Positions 22,378-32,585 of a stretch of DNA of 64,000 nucleotides are shown in pieces. The position numbers and the translations under genes are program-made. This DNA is from Durusdinium trenchii. Lineage: Eukaryota > Sar > Dinophyceae > Suessiales > Symbiodiniaceae. Every line of letters starts with the position of its first letter. Position 1 is the stretch's first letter. The DNA lies in NCBI GenBank assembly GCA_963970005.1, contig CAXAMN010000003.1, positions 420,344 through 484,343 of the forward strand, given 5' to 3'. The notes beneath the pieces are model-generated. The model did no database searches. It had not been told where the DNA came from and saw only the letters and a program-made list of their open reading frames with translations.

Positions 22378-25029
22378 CTACAACAAGGGGTAGCTTTGAC
22401 TACCCTTTAAGTCAGACCCCCCCTTAACTCTCTTCTTGCCACCCTTGTCCCGGTACTCTACGACCATCTCCTTTGGAGCGTGTTCTTCAAGTTCATGAGG
22501 AAGGGGTTTGAACTCCGCAAGCTGCTCGATGTCTCTTCTGCCTGGGTTTGGCTTGTTGGGACTCCTCTGATTGTGTTGAAAGAGGGCTCCAAATTTGGAA
22601 CGTTTTGCAACTCAACAGCTTTTGCAAGAATCTCTTCATTCAAAACAAACCCCTCTCAACGAAACCACCTAAGGAGGTCGAAGGCTTACCTGGACTTTGT
22701 TTCTAGTGGGCATGACAGGAAACCATAAAGAGAACTTGCAAATGACCTTCGAGGAACCACTGTACAGCCAAGTGGGTTTGTCGGTTGGTCCGCCATAGTG
22801 CTTCATCAAAATGTGATGTCTAAAGGTACGGACGTTGCGCATCAAAGCCTTGAAAGCTGGCAAATCCTGCATTAGGCTATTCTTGGGCTGCTCTAAGATC
22901 CACCAAGCTTGGAGGGCTGCAGCAATCCAAACCAAGACCAACGTTCTGCAGGCAATGTAATTGCCAGCTCTGACTGAAGGAAAATCAGGGTTGCCGGTTG
23001 GTGTCCCAGCCGTGCGGCCTGTAGAGCCCCTGCTCCTTAGATCGACTCGAGGGTGGCCCTGGAGATTTCACCAAGTCAGTTGACTGCAGGGCGTTCGCAA
23101 ACAAACCAGGTACCTACTTAAACTTCTATGGACCTTTCGCCCAACCTGAGCCTCATCACCTCTAGAGAACAAAGGCACCAAAACGATCCTTCGATACAAA
23201 CACCGGAAACTGTTGGACCATTTGAGAAGTTACTTTTAATCTATGTTTCCAAGCTTCATGAAGACAAAGGAACTACACACAGGAGCAGCTAGAAAGCCAC
23301 TTCCTTTCCGGTGAAGCCTGCACACCTGGTAAAGATGCTGGAGGAAACCCTTGGTACTCAGGATGTCCATGGCCTCGTTGTGCTTTATGTCAAGCGCAAT
23401 GCAGGATCTGCCTTCCTGTTTAGAACAAATGGTGGGAACTTTGAAGCCTCAGAGGGTGGCCTTGAAAGTGTTTTTGGTGGGGCACCCTTTACAAGCCTTT
23501 GGAGAGCCTAAAGACTACCTTTCAGGGTTTAAGTTTGTCCCTTCTACTCTATGGGTCCTTGAGTTCTCCAATGGTGACCGCTTGGTCACCAGCAAAGGCT
23601 TCCAAATGGTCCAGGGCTGTAGAGCTGCTAAATCTCAAATCCCGCTGCGCAAAAATGAGGGTCACGATGAAAGCTATCACCTCAGACGAATAGCGCCAAC
23701 AAAACAGGAACAGTCCTAAGTAGTCCTGTAATCCTTTTATTACATTAGGGAACTGCTGGGAGAGTTATACTTTTGCGCTGAGATACAGCGGGCGCTTTCA
23801 AAGCTCGAAGACCACTCAGGATTGCGTTCCGTTGTTTGTCTCGATAGGTGGTAGCCTTCTTCTCTTTGAAGTCGGCCATCTGGTCAACACATGATTTTGC
23901 AAGGGCCCGAGTGGAGACGTAGCGGCGACCTTTCCCCATCCTCAATCAAACCCAGTGTATACCAAGAACCTGTGCTTGGGCCGAAGGAGGCTTCAATGAA
24001 ACCACAGCCCTTGCCAAAAAGGTCCCCTGATTGCACTGCCACCACCGGACCACACACACATATATATATATATGCATATGTTTCTGAAGACATGCTTAGA
24101 TATGTTTAGTTAAAGTTTCTTGACCTGTGTACTCACACAGGTCAGTGGCCCCAAGGATTCGGATCGGTGCGGTCTCGCCTCGGCATGCCACTGTTCTCCA
24201 GCCTGGCCAAGGCTGGGGCAAGGCAGAAGAATTTCTATTGTCGAGGAGGACTGGTAGCGCAGCGAATGGGGCAGGGATGGTAAATCAGGGAAAGGAATGG
24301 CAAACCACTCTGACTGGCAATTTTTTAGGCAGTGTCCAATCCCATCTATGGGGGCGCTCCATCACAACCTACCCCTCCAAGCGTGTCTGCACATTTGGCA
24401 ACCCCAGTTGTTGAGGTGCCCCCTTGTAGAGATCTCTGGACAACAAGCCGCCTGGCTTGGAAATCTAAGTCAAAATGAAAAGAACTACAAATCCTTGCAG
24501 TCTGCCCCGCAAGTAGCTTGGTCCACTGCAATGCACCACGCGTGAGAGGGCCCGCCGGATTTCTTCCAGCTGACCTGGCCCTTTCGACCATACTCCGTTG
24601 GCTTCTTCACACAATAGGCTTGGTTCCTCAGCAACACATCGATGAGTACATTGCACTCGGTCCCCTTTGGGTCTATGACCACACGTTCCACGGTGTAGCT
24701 GTGCTGGCCCTTGTGAATCCTCCCAGCTTGAGGCCGGGCTTGATGGGGAATGTCCTTGAGGGAATACTTGCCATAGACCTGAGCAGGGCTCAAATATGGG
24801 ACTCATCCACAAACCCTTTTTTACTAAACCTTTTTTGGCCAGTGGGCCAACGTGTGAATTTTGAAGGGGATCAATGCCTAGCCTCTGGCGGCTCTTTGAA
24901 AGAGGACTCGCCGTCGGACTCCGCTTTCACCGCCTTGGCTTTGTGTGAGCCTCGCCGAAAGGAAGCCTTCGCCGCCTTCTTCGCCTTCTTGTTCTTGGGC
25001 TTCTTCGCTCGTGGCTTTCGCTCACTGAC
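22378..25029 (-). CDS. Methyltransferase-fold-like protein, at least five exons
   Basis: Supported exons, minus strand, are 24883-25029 (Lys-rich, KKPKNKKAKKAAKASFRR), 24575-24778 (VYGKYSLKDIP ... VLIDVLLRNQAYCVKKP), 23255-23415 (IALDIKHNEAMDILSTKGF then AAPVCSSFVFM), 22747-23035 (GSTGRTAGTPTGN ... WWILEQPKNSLMQ ... PTWLYSG) and 22378-22566 (VVEYRDKGGKKRVKGGSDLK). Phases agree at each resolved border. The 23255/23035 intron is GC-AG, and its joint recreates CSSFVFMKSRGSTGRT. The order ALDI (SAM-site-like), PVCSSF (motif IV-like, PC), LEQP (motif VI-like) recalls cytosine methyltransferase topology, but catalytic residues are not canonical. A large dinoflagellate family shares this order, from memory. 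Further exons may lie between 23415 and 24575. One frame at about 23745-23945 (MADFKEKKATTYRDK) is a candidate. The true start was not found. Confidence 0.65.
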
Positions 25030-25797
25030 CTGTGAGGGGTTGGTGGGCGGGCAGGTTCTTTCATTTGTGGAGGGCGGGAACTATCAATGTTTTTTGAGGA
25101 CACGTTTTTGTGGCCGGGATCAAGACCAGAAGTTGTTATAACTAGAACTATAGACTATTCTACTTGAGTGTGGGTCATGTGGCTTTGGACAGCTTGACGT
25201 GGCCTGTAAACCCACATATGGTGAAATAGAGTTCTCAAGGTGCTCATAAACAAAAGCCAGGCAATGCGGTGGTGGCAGGGCCAAAGACTTCTGATCTGTA
25301 AGGGATGTTGGCATTTTTGTTGAACCAGGAACCTTGACCGACAAAGCTTCCCGCAAAGTTTCCTTGGATGAAGCAAATGGCAACTGAAGGTTGTGCTAAG
25401 TTGGAATTTTTGAAGGGGATATTGGACAAGGGTTGATTGAATGGCTTGCTGGAAGCTCAAACCCCCACCCAACACAATCAAGCAGCACTCTTGCCGGGAA
25501 ACATCCCCTTAAAAAACAGTGGGATTGAGGAGTTGCAGAAATGGTGGGATGCGGAAATGAGCAGTGCAATTGCGCTCATTCAGAAAAACGACGCCAATTG
25601 TTTATGATATCGCATTCAAACAAAAACTTTAAGATATCGCGTTCAATCAAACATATATTTTTAACATACATGAACATACACACCAAGTATTTGCATCTGA
25701 TTGAACCCGTAAACACTCCAGTCCTCGTCCCTGCCAGAATCATCGTCCACCTGCGATTCAGCAACCACGTCCCAGCAACTGCGCTTGCGCTGTAGCT
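25030..25797. other. Upstream part of methyltransferase-like gene or spacer
   Basis: A possible minus exon at about 25190-25383 (PFASSKETLREALSVKVPGS) was noted but could not be tied in by phase. The rest shows nothing. Confidence 0.35.
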
Positions 25798-27440
25798 TTA
25801 CTGAGTCAATGGCCGGCTGGTATCACGATCCTCCTTGGCCTCTTCATCAGAGCTCCCAAGACCAGGCAGCATGAGTGTGGCCTCGGAGTCAACGTCTGAG
25901 GCCTGCGATGAAGCCTCCTCATCATTCTGGTTCTCATCAGGCACGTCAGTGCTTGACCCCAAGCTCACTCGCTTCATCTTGACATCACTGGCTCCACTCT
26001 CCTCCATGTGCTCGTTCTCACTGGTCGCTTTCGTGTCATCATTGTCGATGGCATCATCGCTGTCATCGTTGGCGCCATCGGAGTTTTCCTCATCGGAGTC
26101 GCAAGGGCTGCCTTGAAACTCTTCAAACTCCGCTGCACTAGAACCAGCAGCATCTTCCGCTTCCTGCGCCGCAAACTTAAGGAGATCAGCTACAAACAGC
26201 TAACCATCGCCACAAACCAGGTTTCTCAGAAGTCGCTCACAAAGCAAACGCATCTTCCAGAAAGGTTCTTTAGAGCTTCAATGCAACTTGGTGAACCTAG
26301 GTTTGACACTCTGCCGCCTGGCCTCCTCTGTTGACGACTCACTTGCGGCATTGGCACGGCGAGCCTGGGAAAGAAGGCAAGCTTGATTTCTAAACCAGAA
26401 ACTATTGAACGTCGCATTCATTGGTCGAAACCATGAGCCAACCCAAGAAAAAGACTTGTAGAACATTGCCAAAACTATTTGATCAAGAAACCTGTGAACT
26501 TGGAGACGGTTTGAGGAGAGACTTGAGATGCCGGACTTTGTCGTCAAAGCTTCCAGGGCCTGCGAGGTTGTTGCTCGAAAGCTCTTGTTTCTAAGCCCTG
26601 CGCACCCACGCGCAAAACAAAACTAAAAAACTACGACGCTCACAGCTGAGCTGCCATTCCTGTAAAGGTAGCGCAGTGCACTAAGCAGGCGCTTAAGGCT
26701 CTCCATCTCCTCCTTGGCCATGGCAACTTTGTCTTCCTTGCTAGTGGGCCCATCTGCTTGCTTGAGTAAAAGGCGGCCTTGCATGATTGCGTCCAAGCGC
26801 AAGAAGACATCCATCAGCAGGAATCCCGATGGGATACGGTCTGGGAAGGCTTCACAAATGGGTTTAAGCCAGACAAAGTTGGTTGATATCTCCTGCAGGG
26901 CTCCATGACAACCATTGGATGGTGAAACGGTGAAACCATGCAATTCACAAAACTTATAACATCTTAAAACGCTTCACCTCACTCCAAACATTTTGGATTT
27001 CTCCTTGTAGCTCGGCCTGGCTACATTGTCTTCTAGGCTGATGACTTTGTGTCCGGCAAGAGCTTTCTCATCAAAGATCATTGAGCGGGCTCTGTCAGGG
27101 ATATGGTTCAACATCTTCCGTGCCAAGCTGTCCTGGAAGAAGGCGACCCATCAATCTTCACATGAAAAAGGGCATTCAATCTTCAGATTAACAAACCTAA
27201 AGACCTAAAGTGGAAAGCGGTGCCCTTACTCAAAGCAAGGCGCAACCTGAGCCTCATTCCACGGTACTCTTCCATGGCCTCCACTGGGAATTCATGCAGC
27301 GAATTCAACCCCCAGGAAAATATACACACACTATACCCCAGCCAAACCTCCCAAAACTTTTGAGTAGACAGGTGCAAGACACGGACAGACTTCCACGGCT
27401 CCAAAGCCCGTTCCTCGCGGCCACTGCCATCGGAAGCCAT
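25798..27440 (-). CDS. Protein with acidic Ser/Asp/Glu tail, multi-exon, unknown function
   Basis: The likely start is ATG at 27440 (CCCATGG context; MASDGSGREERALEPW). Phase-compatible exons are 26983-27132 (DSLARKMLNHIPDRARSM), 26644-26892 (EISTNFVWLKPICEAFPDRIPSGF ... SLKRLLSALRYLYRNG), 26492-26559, a 22-base micro-exon 26343-26364 (tentative), and the last exon 25798-26199. The last exon ends in 133 residues rich in Asp, Glu and Ser (DDSDDAIDNDD, NQNDEEASSQ). The middle exons form a helical, charged domain I do not recognise. The exons between 27132 and 27440 are not resolved. It is the gene nearest the right end of the transposon and shares the strand of the other three. Confidence 0.6.
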
Positions 27441-28366
27441 GGGGAAGCGAAGAATGAAGAAAACTCAAAGCGGTGACAGTGGTGACCCTGGACCCTATGC
27501 TGCGAGCAACCACATGGTGATGTGATTTCACGGCAAGAGCGCTGCACGATAGCAAAGGGAACCCTCAACCCTTGTAGAACCTCCCAGAAAAAAACGGCAC
27601 GAATGCGCCACCCAATGCAGAGCGCGCCTCCACGGCGATCCAAGGTATGCTTTGGATGGTCGGGCCTTGCGGTCCATCCGCTGGTGTGCACGAGGGGTGG
27701 GCGGTTCTTGGGCGGTCTACACCAATAGCAGCCCTATATATATATATATATTGTAGGCCTATATGGACATATTCTATATATATATATATTTTTTTGGCAA
27801 ACTTACAACATCTTTCAAGTTGAAGACTTGGGCCCCATGCGAAGAAAGCTGCTCACAGGTATAGACCGGCCATGTTCCCGCTGGCGCGGTCCACAACTTG
27901 CAAAACACGAAATTCGCATGGGCATGACATAGTCCTATGATGGTTCTAAAAAACATCCTTCAAACCTTCACACGCACCCACTAAAAATGAATTAGCTGTG
28001 GGCCATCCACAGCTTCGAAAGGGCGGGCGCTTCTTGCTCACACAGTGCAACAGCGCAACGCCGCCACCACCTCTCTGTTTTTTTAAATGATTCACGTTTC
28101 CCTCTCGTTACGTTTTCTTCCCGGCTATAGAACCATGCTAGATCCATGGACGGGTGAGGTATCTAGATTCACGCTGCAAATGAGAAGTCTTCACCGCATC
28201 AAAAACATGCTCCACATCACAAAGATGTCTGGGCGCTTCATGCGTCACACAATGCATGTGCGGGCGGGCGGGTTGGTAGCTGAGCAAAATGGTATAGCGT
28301 AAAACTGCATGCTTGATCCTACAAGCACTGTTTCTACAAACGACAACTTCCAGCTGTCGTTGAACC
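27441..28366. other. Right-end leader of DNA transposon
   Basis: Non-coding. It contains (TA)n runs at about 27737-27752 and 27776-27790 and a CGGGCGGGCGGG run near 28262. The subterminal hairpin AACGACAACTTCCAGCTGTC lies at about 28339-28362. All four element genes read away from this end. Confidence 0.55.
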
Positions 28367-28381
28367 AACAGCTTTCCCTTG
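28367..28381 (-). repeat. Right terminal inverted repeat of DNA transposon
   Basis: AACAGCTTTCCCTTG, followed by TA at 28382-28383. Inverted partner of 14850-14864, with one mismatch. Confidence 0.88.
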
Positions 28382-28383
28382 TA

Positions 28384-31300
28384 CACCTGAAGATCCTTAC
28401 GGAAATAGCCATCGATGTGAAACATCTTCGGGGTTGGCAGCCAAACCAAAAGATCAAAGCTCTGAACATTGTAGATACAGCCAGCAGCTTTCAGCGCATG
28501 ATTCCGTTCTTCCAAACGGAAACAGCCAGTTTGTTGCGTGAACACCTCAATGAACACTGGATTGCCTGGGCCGGAATCCCAAAGGAGATCATCATGGACC
28601 CTGCAAGGACAAATCTGGGTGACCCCATGACTGTTCCCGCTGAACTGGAAGGAACACATGTGCGACCTATCGCAGCCGGTGCTCATTGGCAGTTAGGGAA
28701 ATGCGAATCTCATGGTGGCTGGTTCAACCGTGTGTTGGAAAAGTTGATCGATGACTACTCCCCCCGAAATAGAGAAGAATGGCTAGAATGTGTGTCTCAT
28801 GCCCATATCAAGAACCAGATGATTCAGATCCATGGATACACCCCTTACCAGTTTGTGTTTGGCCGCAATCCACATGTTCCTCAGGATTTACTCAGTGAGC
28901 CGTTGTCCATTGTGCCTGCGACCGCATCATTGACCGATGAGGCAATGAGTCGGACACAAGCCATGAGAACCTCTGCTCGGATGGCACTGGTTCAAATGCA
29001 GGACGACCGAGCAATGCGAGTCGCACTCCTGGCTCGACCTCGGAAACCAGTTTCCTTTCAACCAGGGGATATGGTGGCCTACTGGCGAAACCAAAAGTGG
29101 GTTCAAGGTCAGTTGCAGCAAGGGGGACAGTGGTATGGGGTAGCCATCGTATTAGGACATGTTGGCAGAAATCTCGTGTTGATTCATCGTAGGCAGGTGA
29201 TTCGTTGTGCACCAGAGCAAGTCCGACCCGCGACAAATGAAGAGAAGTGCCTGATATCGTCTCCTGATGTTGAGCTGCTAGGGATTAAGGACATGATAGA
29301 TAAAGGTAATCTGCACAGTCGTCAGTACCTAGACCTACTCCCACAGTCATATCCACCACAAGAGGGAGACGTGGACCCAAGGGAACGTCCTGCGGAAACG
29401 GACCCAATGTCCGAAGCCAGTCGACTCCGTCCGCCAAGTGATGAACCTAGACTGGTCGAACAACGACCTGCTGATGTGCCTATGCCAGCCGTGACATCGT
29501 CGGCCACGGACCCAGAAGAACCAGCAGCTCGTGAAACACATCAATCTAGTCATCCGGAAGGAAATCCCAGCGAGCGAGGAGATGTCAGTTCATCACCTTA
29601 TCCATCGGAACCCCCAAGAGAATCCGAAAGCTCTGGTTCGTACGGACCGGTTCGCCGTCGAGTGTCCGGGAAAGATGGTCCGATGTCGCTGTGGAGACCT
29701 CCAGCCCTCAAGCAAGAAGACTTCATAGAAATCATGAAAGAAGTAGTTCCTCAGCTAGTCGACGATGCATGTGCCGACCGACCCAAGAGACCCTTATCAC
29801 CCTCTAGTAATCCCGAAGGTGAAGAGCCAGCCGCAAGTCGCCCGAGAACCGAAGAAACGCTGAGTGTTCAGGATGTCTCCGATCTCGTGTCACTTGCCAA
29901 CTCGGAGTCCTGGGAATGCTTGATGGCCGAATACCTTAAGAAGAAGATGTCAAAAGAATTGCCTCATAGCAATAATCCCCCAGAACTTCAACAGAAGGTC
30001 CAACAAGGAAAACGAGCGGAATGGGAAACGATCACATCAAAACCACATGCTGTTCGAATGCACTATGGTAAGAAAGCTCAACAAATTCGTGAACAGTATG
30101 GAAGTCGATTCATCGGCAGTAGGTTTGTTTTGACCCGCAAGCCAATAGAGGAAGGAATGGAGATAGATTCCAATGACTACAACACCTTCACGGTGAAGGG
30201 CCGGTGGTGTCTGCAAGGACACCTCGATCCTGATCTCGAGGTAAAGGCCGAACAAGGCCTTCTGAAGTCGCCCACACTCAGTCAACTTGGTCGAATGTGC
30301 CTCCTTCAAGTGATCGCATCACAAAAGTGGGTGTTGCAGCTAGGAGATATAAAAGGGGCGTTCCTCGAGGCAGGTCCGCTAAACCCTGAATTTCGTCCAC
30401 TGTTCGCACACCAACCCGCAGGTGGCATCCCGGGAATCCCTCCTGATGCTGTGATAGAGATTGTTGGAAACCTGTACGGACAGAATGACGCTCCGTCGGC
30501 CTGGTTTCGTGAGTTCAGCGGGTTTGTCAAATCCCTAGGGTGGCACCAAAGCGTTTTGGACCCGTGCCTGTTCACACTTCGAGATCCAAAAGACCACACG
30601 TTAGTTGGTGTGATGGGTGTGCACGTCGACGATACGGCCGTTGGAGGCGCCGGAGACCATTTTGAAATGTCCATCAAACAACTCCGTGCCCGCTTTCCGT
30701 ATCGGAAATGGCGAATGCAAGGTGGAGAGTTCTGTGGTGCATGGTACGATCAACAGAAAGACAAGTCAATCATTATGTCAATGAAGTCATTTGCTGAAAA
30801 GATTCGACCAGTGAATGTGCCCAAGGACAGCTCTCCATCCGAGCTTTTGTCGCCTGGTCAAATCAAGGTCCTACGAGCAGTCAATGGAAGCCTTAATTGG
30901 CTATCCTCTCAAGCCAGGCCTGATTTAAGTGTTCAAACAAGTCTGTCACAGCAATCCTTTCCTCGACCGACCATAGAGGATTTCCGGATTGCAAATCAGG
31001 CCGTCAGACGTGCTCGTCAGCACAGGGAAGTTGGGGTGACGTTCAAATCAATTCCTTTGAACGACCTAACCATAGTATGTCACAGTGATGCAGCATTCGC
31101 AAACAGAGGGAACCACACACAGGCTGGATACATCATCGGTTTCACCGACAAAAAGTTGCACCTAGGACATGAAGCCCCATGGACTCCCGCCGCATGGCGA
31201 AGCTACCGCCTACAGAGGGCGGTAAGCAGCACGCTGGCCGCAGAAAGCCAAGCTATGTCAGTCGCTTCAGGAACTACAGAGTGGATCTTGTTGCTTTTGG

Positions 31301-31740
31301 CTGAGACCATAGATGGCCCCTTGCAGATTCGCAGCTGCAGGAATGTGCTCAAAAGGCGACAGCCGATCATCGTCACCGACTGCAAGAGCCTGTACGATCA
31401 CTTACACTCCCCGTCCTCTCCAACATCCATAGAGGACAGACGAACCAGCATTGATGTAGTGATCATCAGGGAAAGCTGTAAGCATATGGAAGCCCTAGTT
31501 CGGTGGGTCCCCACAAATAGGATGTTAGCAGATGGACTCACCAAGGACGCCGGTGATCCCATCGATCTCCTCCGTGCTTGCATTCGTAGGGCATCATATC
31601 AGATCTCCCCGGAAGAAACTGTGTTAAAAATGCAAGCTGCCGAAAAACAGATTCGACGGCAAATCCAAGAGCAACGCTTGAAGGATTCGAAAGGTTCCGA
31701 TGGGGATCCAACACCTGAGGGGGTCTCAGGTGATCCATAA
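28384..31740 (+). CDS. pol: Integrase core, reverse transcriptase and RNase H, 3-prime part of Copia element 1 pol
   Basis: The reading frame from CAC at 28384 continues that of 11841-14849. The open frame appears to start at an ATG at 28309, but that ATG is inside the transposon. Integrase catalytic residues are Asp at 28414 (AIDVKHL), Asp at 28597 (IMDPARTN) and Glu at 28705 (KCESHGGWF), with 35 residues between the last two as in DDX35E integrases. A variable Pro/Ser-rich linker follows. Reverse transcriptase comes next (LGDIKGAFLEAG; LYGQNDAPSAWF; HVDD with Asp at 30628), then RNase H (CHSDAAFANR, AAESQA, TDCKSLYD, MLADGLTKD). The stop is at 31740. No frameshift was seen. The fragment has no start of its own, so it is probably silent while the nested transposon remains. 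Confidence 0.92.
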   Translation, partial: HLKILTEIAIDVKHLRGWQPNQKIKALNIVDTASSFQRMIPFFQTETASLLREHLNEHWIAWAGIPKEIIMDPARTNLGDPMTVPAELEGTHVRPIAAGAHWQLGKCESHGGWFNRVLEKLIDDYSPRNREEWLECVSHAHIKNQMIQIHGYTPYQFVFGRNPHVPQDLLSEPLSIVPATASLTDEAMSRTQAMRTSARMALVQMQDDRAMRVALLARPRKPVSFQPGDMVAYWRNQKWVQGQLQQGGQWYGVAIVLGHVGRNLVLIHRRQVIRCAPEQVRPATNEEKCLISSPDVELLGIKDMIDKGNLHSRQYLDLLPQSYPPQEGDVDPRERPAETDPMSEASRLRPPSDEPRLVEQRPADVPMPAVTSSATDPEEPAARETHQSSHPEGNPSERGDVSSSPYPSEPPRESESSGSYGPVRRRVSGKDGPMSLWRPPALKQEDFIEIMKEVVPQLVDDACADRPKRPLSPSSNPEGEEPAASRPRTEETLSVQDVSDLVSLANSESWECLMAEYLKKKMSKELPHSNNPPELQQKVQQGKRAEWETITSKPHAVRMHYGKKAQQIREQYGSRFIGSRFVLTRKPIEEGMEIDSNDYNTFTVKGRWCLQGHLDPDLEVKAEQGLLKSPTLSQLGRMCLLQVIASQKWVLQLGDIKGAFLEAGPLNPEFRPLFAHQPAGGIPGIPPDAVIEIVGNLYGQNDAPSAWFREFSGFVKSLGWHQSVLDPCLFTLRDPKDHTLVGVMGVHVDDTAVGGAGDHFEMSIKQLRARFPYRKWRMQGGEFCGAWYDQQKDKSIIMSMKSFAEKIRPVNVPKDSSPSELLSPGQIKVLRAVNGSLNWLSSQARPDLSVQTSLSQQSFPRPTIEDFRIANQAVRRARQHREVGVTFKSIPLNDLTIVCHSDAAFANRGNHTQAGYIIGFTDKKLHLGHEAPWTPAAWRSYRLQRAVSSTLAAESQAMSVASGTTEWILLLLAETIDGPLQIRSCRNVLKRRQPIIVTDCKSLYDHLHSPSSPTSIEDRRTSIDVVIIRESCKHMEALVRWVPTNRMLADGLTKDAGDPIDLLRACIRRASYQISPEETVLKMQAAEKQIRRQIQEQRLKDSKGSDGDPTPEGVSGDP

Positions 31741-31943
31741 GTGGCAAGCTTGAGTAAAGGTGAGGGTTCATTGTTTGGGAACAATGTAGTTAGAGTCAAT
31801 ACTCAGGTATTTGCAGATTTTGCTGGTGAGTTTTGTGTATACATGTCGCAGCCTTTTTCTCGACCGATTGCTTTGAAGGCAATCGCATTTTGGAACGATT
31901 CATCGAAGTGCCTGCTTTTCAGCGGTTTCCTCCCAGCCTCACC

Positions 31944-32465
31944 ATGGCTGGTACCAGTCAGCGTTTGTCCTCAGCAGTTGATGAGTTGCTGCAGAGGGTC
32001 CGAGATGAAGGATCCATGGACTCCCTCCTGAAGGAGCTGGGGTATGAGTTGGGTGAATTTGAGCTTGTTCGTGAATCCGAAGGTCAAGGAAGTATGACGG
32101 ATGCTTCCAAGAGGCGCATGATTGATGAAGTCTCAACACCACCACAGATGCCTATGGTTCGAGCAGCCAAGACTCGTGCCTCGTCCAAGTTGCCGTCCGG
32201 AGTGAGCAGCATGGAAGAGTGGGGCCGTACACTGGTAACGGCCGGGAAGTTCGAGAAGCACGAGATTTCTTACTCAGAGCTGGCATCATCGAGTGAGACC
32301 TCCAAGGTCAAGTATGTGCAGTGGATGATCAATCAGAGTGGCCGCAGTGACCTCTCACCGGTGGTTCAGGACATGGCTGATTATTTTGTGGCCAATGCCC
32401 GAGAGAAGGAAGGACATGGCCCGTGCATCCCCGGCTCGAGTGCGGTCCGAAAGTTCAAAAGCTGA
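31944..32465 (+). CDS. Post-pol accessory ORF of Copia element 1
   Basis: A separate ORF lies between pol and the 3-prime LTR. The ATG at 31944 (ACCATGG) is favoured over an in-frame ATG at 31833 by its context, and a CTTTTCAG acceptor-like site lies shortly before it. The product is about 173 residues. Its C-terminal half, EEWGRTLVTAGKFEKHEI ... SKVKYVQWMIN ... VQDMADYFVA, aligns by eye with AWGKTIVKMEAY ... KKVHGYLSWIV ... ATDLARFLLR in the matching ORF of Copia element 2. No signal peptide or membrane segment is visible, so it is unlike a classical envelope. Function unknown; roles in particle assembly or in silencing control are only guesses. Confidence 0.7.
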   Translation: MAGTSQRLSSAVDELLQRVRDEGSMDSLLKELGYELGEFELVRESEGQGSMTDASKRRMIDEVSTPPQMPMVRAAKTRASSKLPSGVSSMEEWGRTLVTAGKFEKHEISYSELASSSETSKVKYVQWMINQSGRSDLSPVVQDMADYFVANAREKEGHGPCIPGSSAVRKFKS

Positions 32466-32585
32466 AGAGATGAATGCTGATGAGATGGCCGCTTGCCGTT
32501 CGTTGGAGCACCCATGATTCCCTATGAGCCTTAGGTGAGGCATCCAAGCACTCGCTCCATTCGAATTTTAGAAAATGTATCCAGT

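Larger units (their letters stand above)
14850..28381 (-). mobile_element. 13.5-kb DNA transposon with DDE transposase and three further genes, inserted in Copia integrase
   Basis: The left end CAAGGGAGAGCTGTT (14850-14864) and the right end AACAGCTTTCCCTTG (28367-28381) are inverted repeats matching at 14 of 15 bases. TA flanks both ends (14848-14849, 28382-28383). The flanks can equally be read as GTAC, a 4-base duplication. Deleting the element and one flank copy joins GCT-GTA to CAC-CTG in frame within the integrase. Subterminal hairpins built on CAGCTGTCGTT occur at both ends. Four intron-containing genes lie on the minus strand. The transposase motifs resemble the CACTA/EnSpm (Tnp2-like) group. 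Subterminal repeats fit that group, but the TA duplication does not match its usual 3 bases, so the superfamily stays open. Confidence 0.88.

Noticed and set aside
14850..28381. Interpretation of the insert as a tandem of several smaller transposons
   Set aside because: Only one pair of matching ends with a shared flank duplication was found, and all four genes have one orientation. An internal older insertion cannot be fully excluded without other copies.
31944..32465. Envelope glycoprotein in the post-pol ORF
   Set aside because: No signal peptide, membrane segment or cysteine pattern; the element is treated as a plain Copia retrotransposon and not as a retrovirus-like agent.
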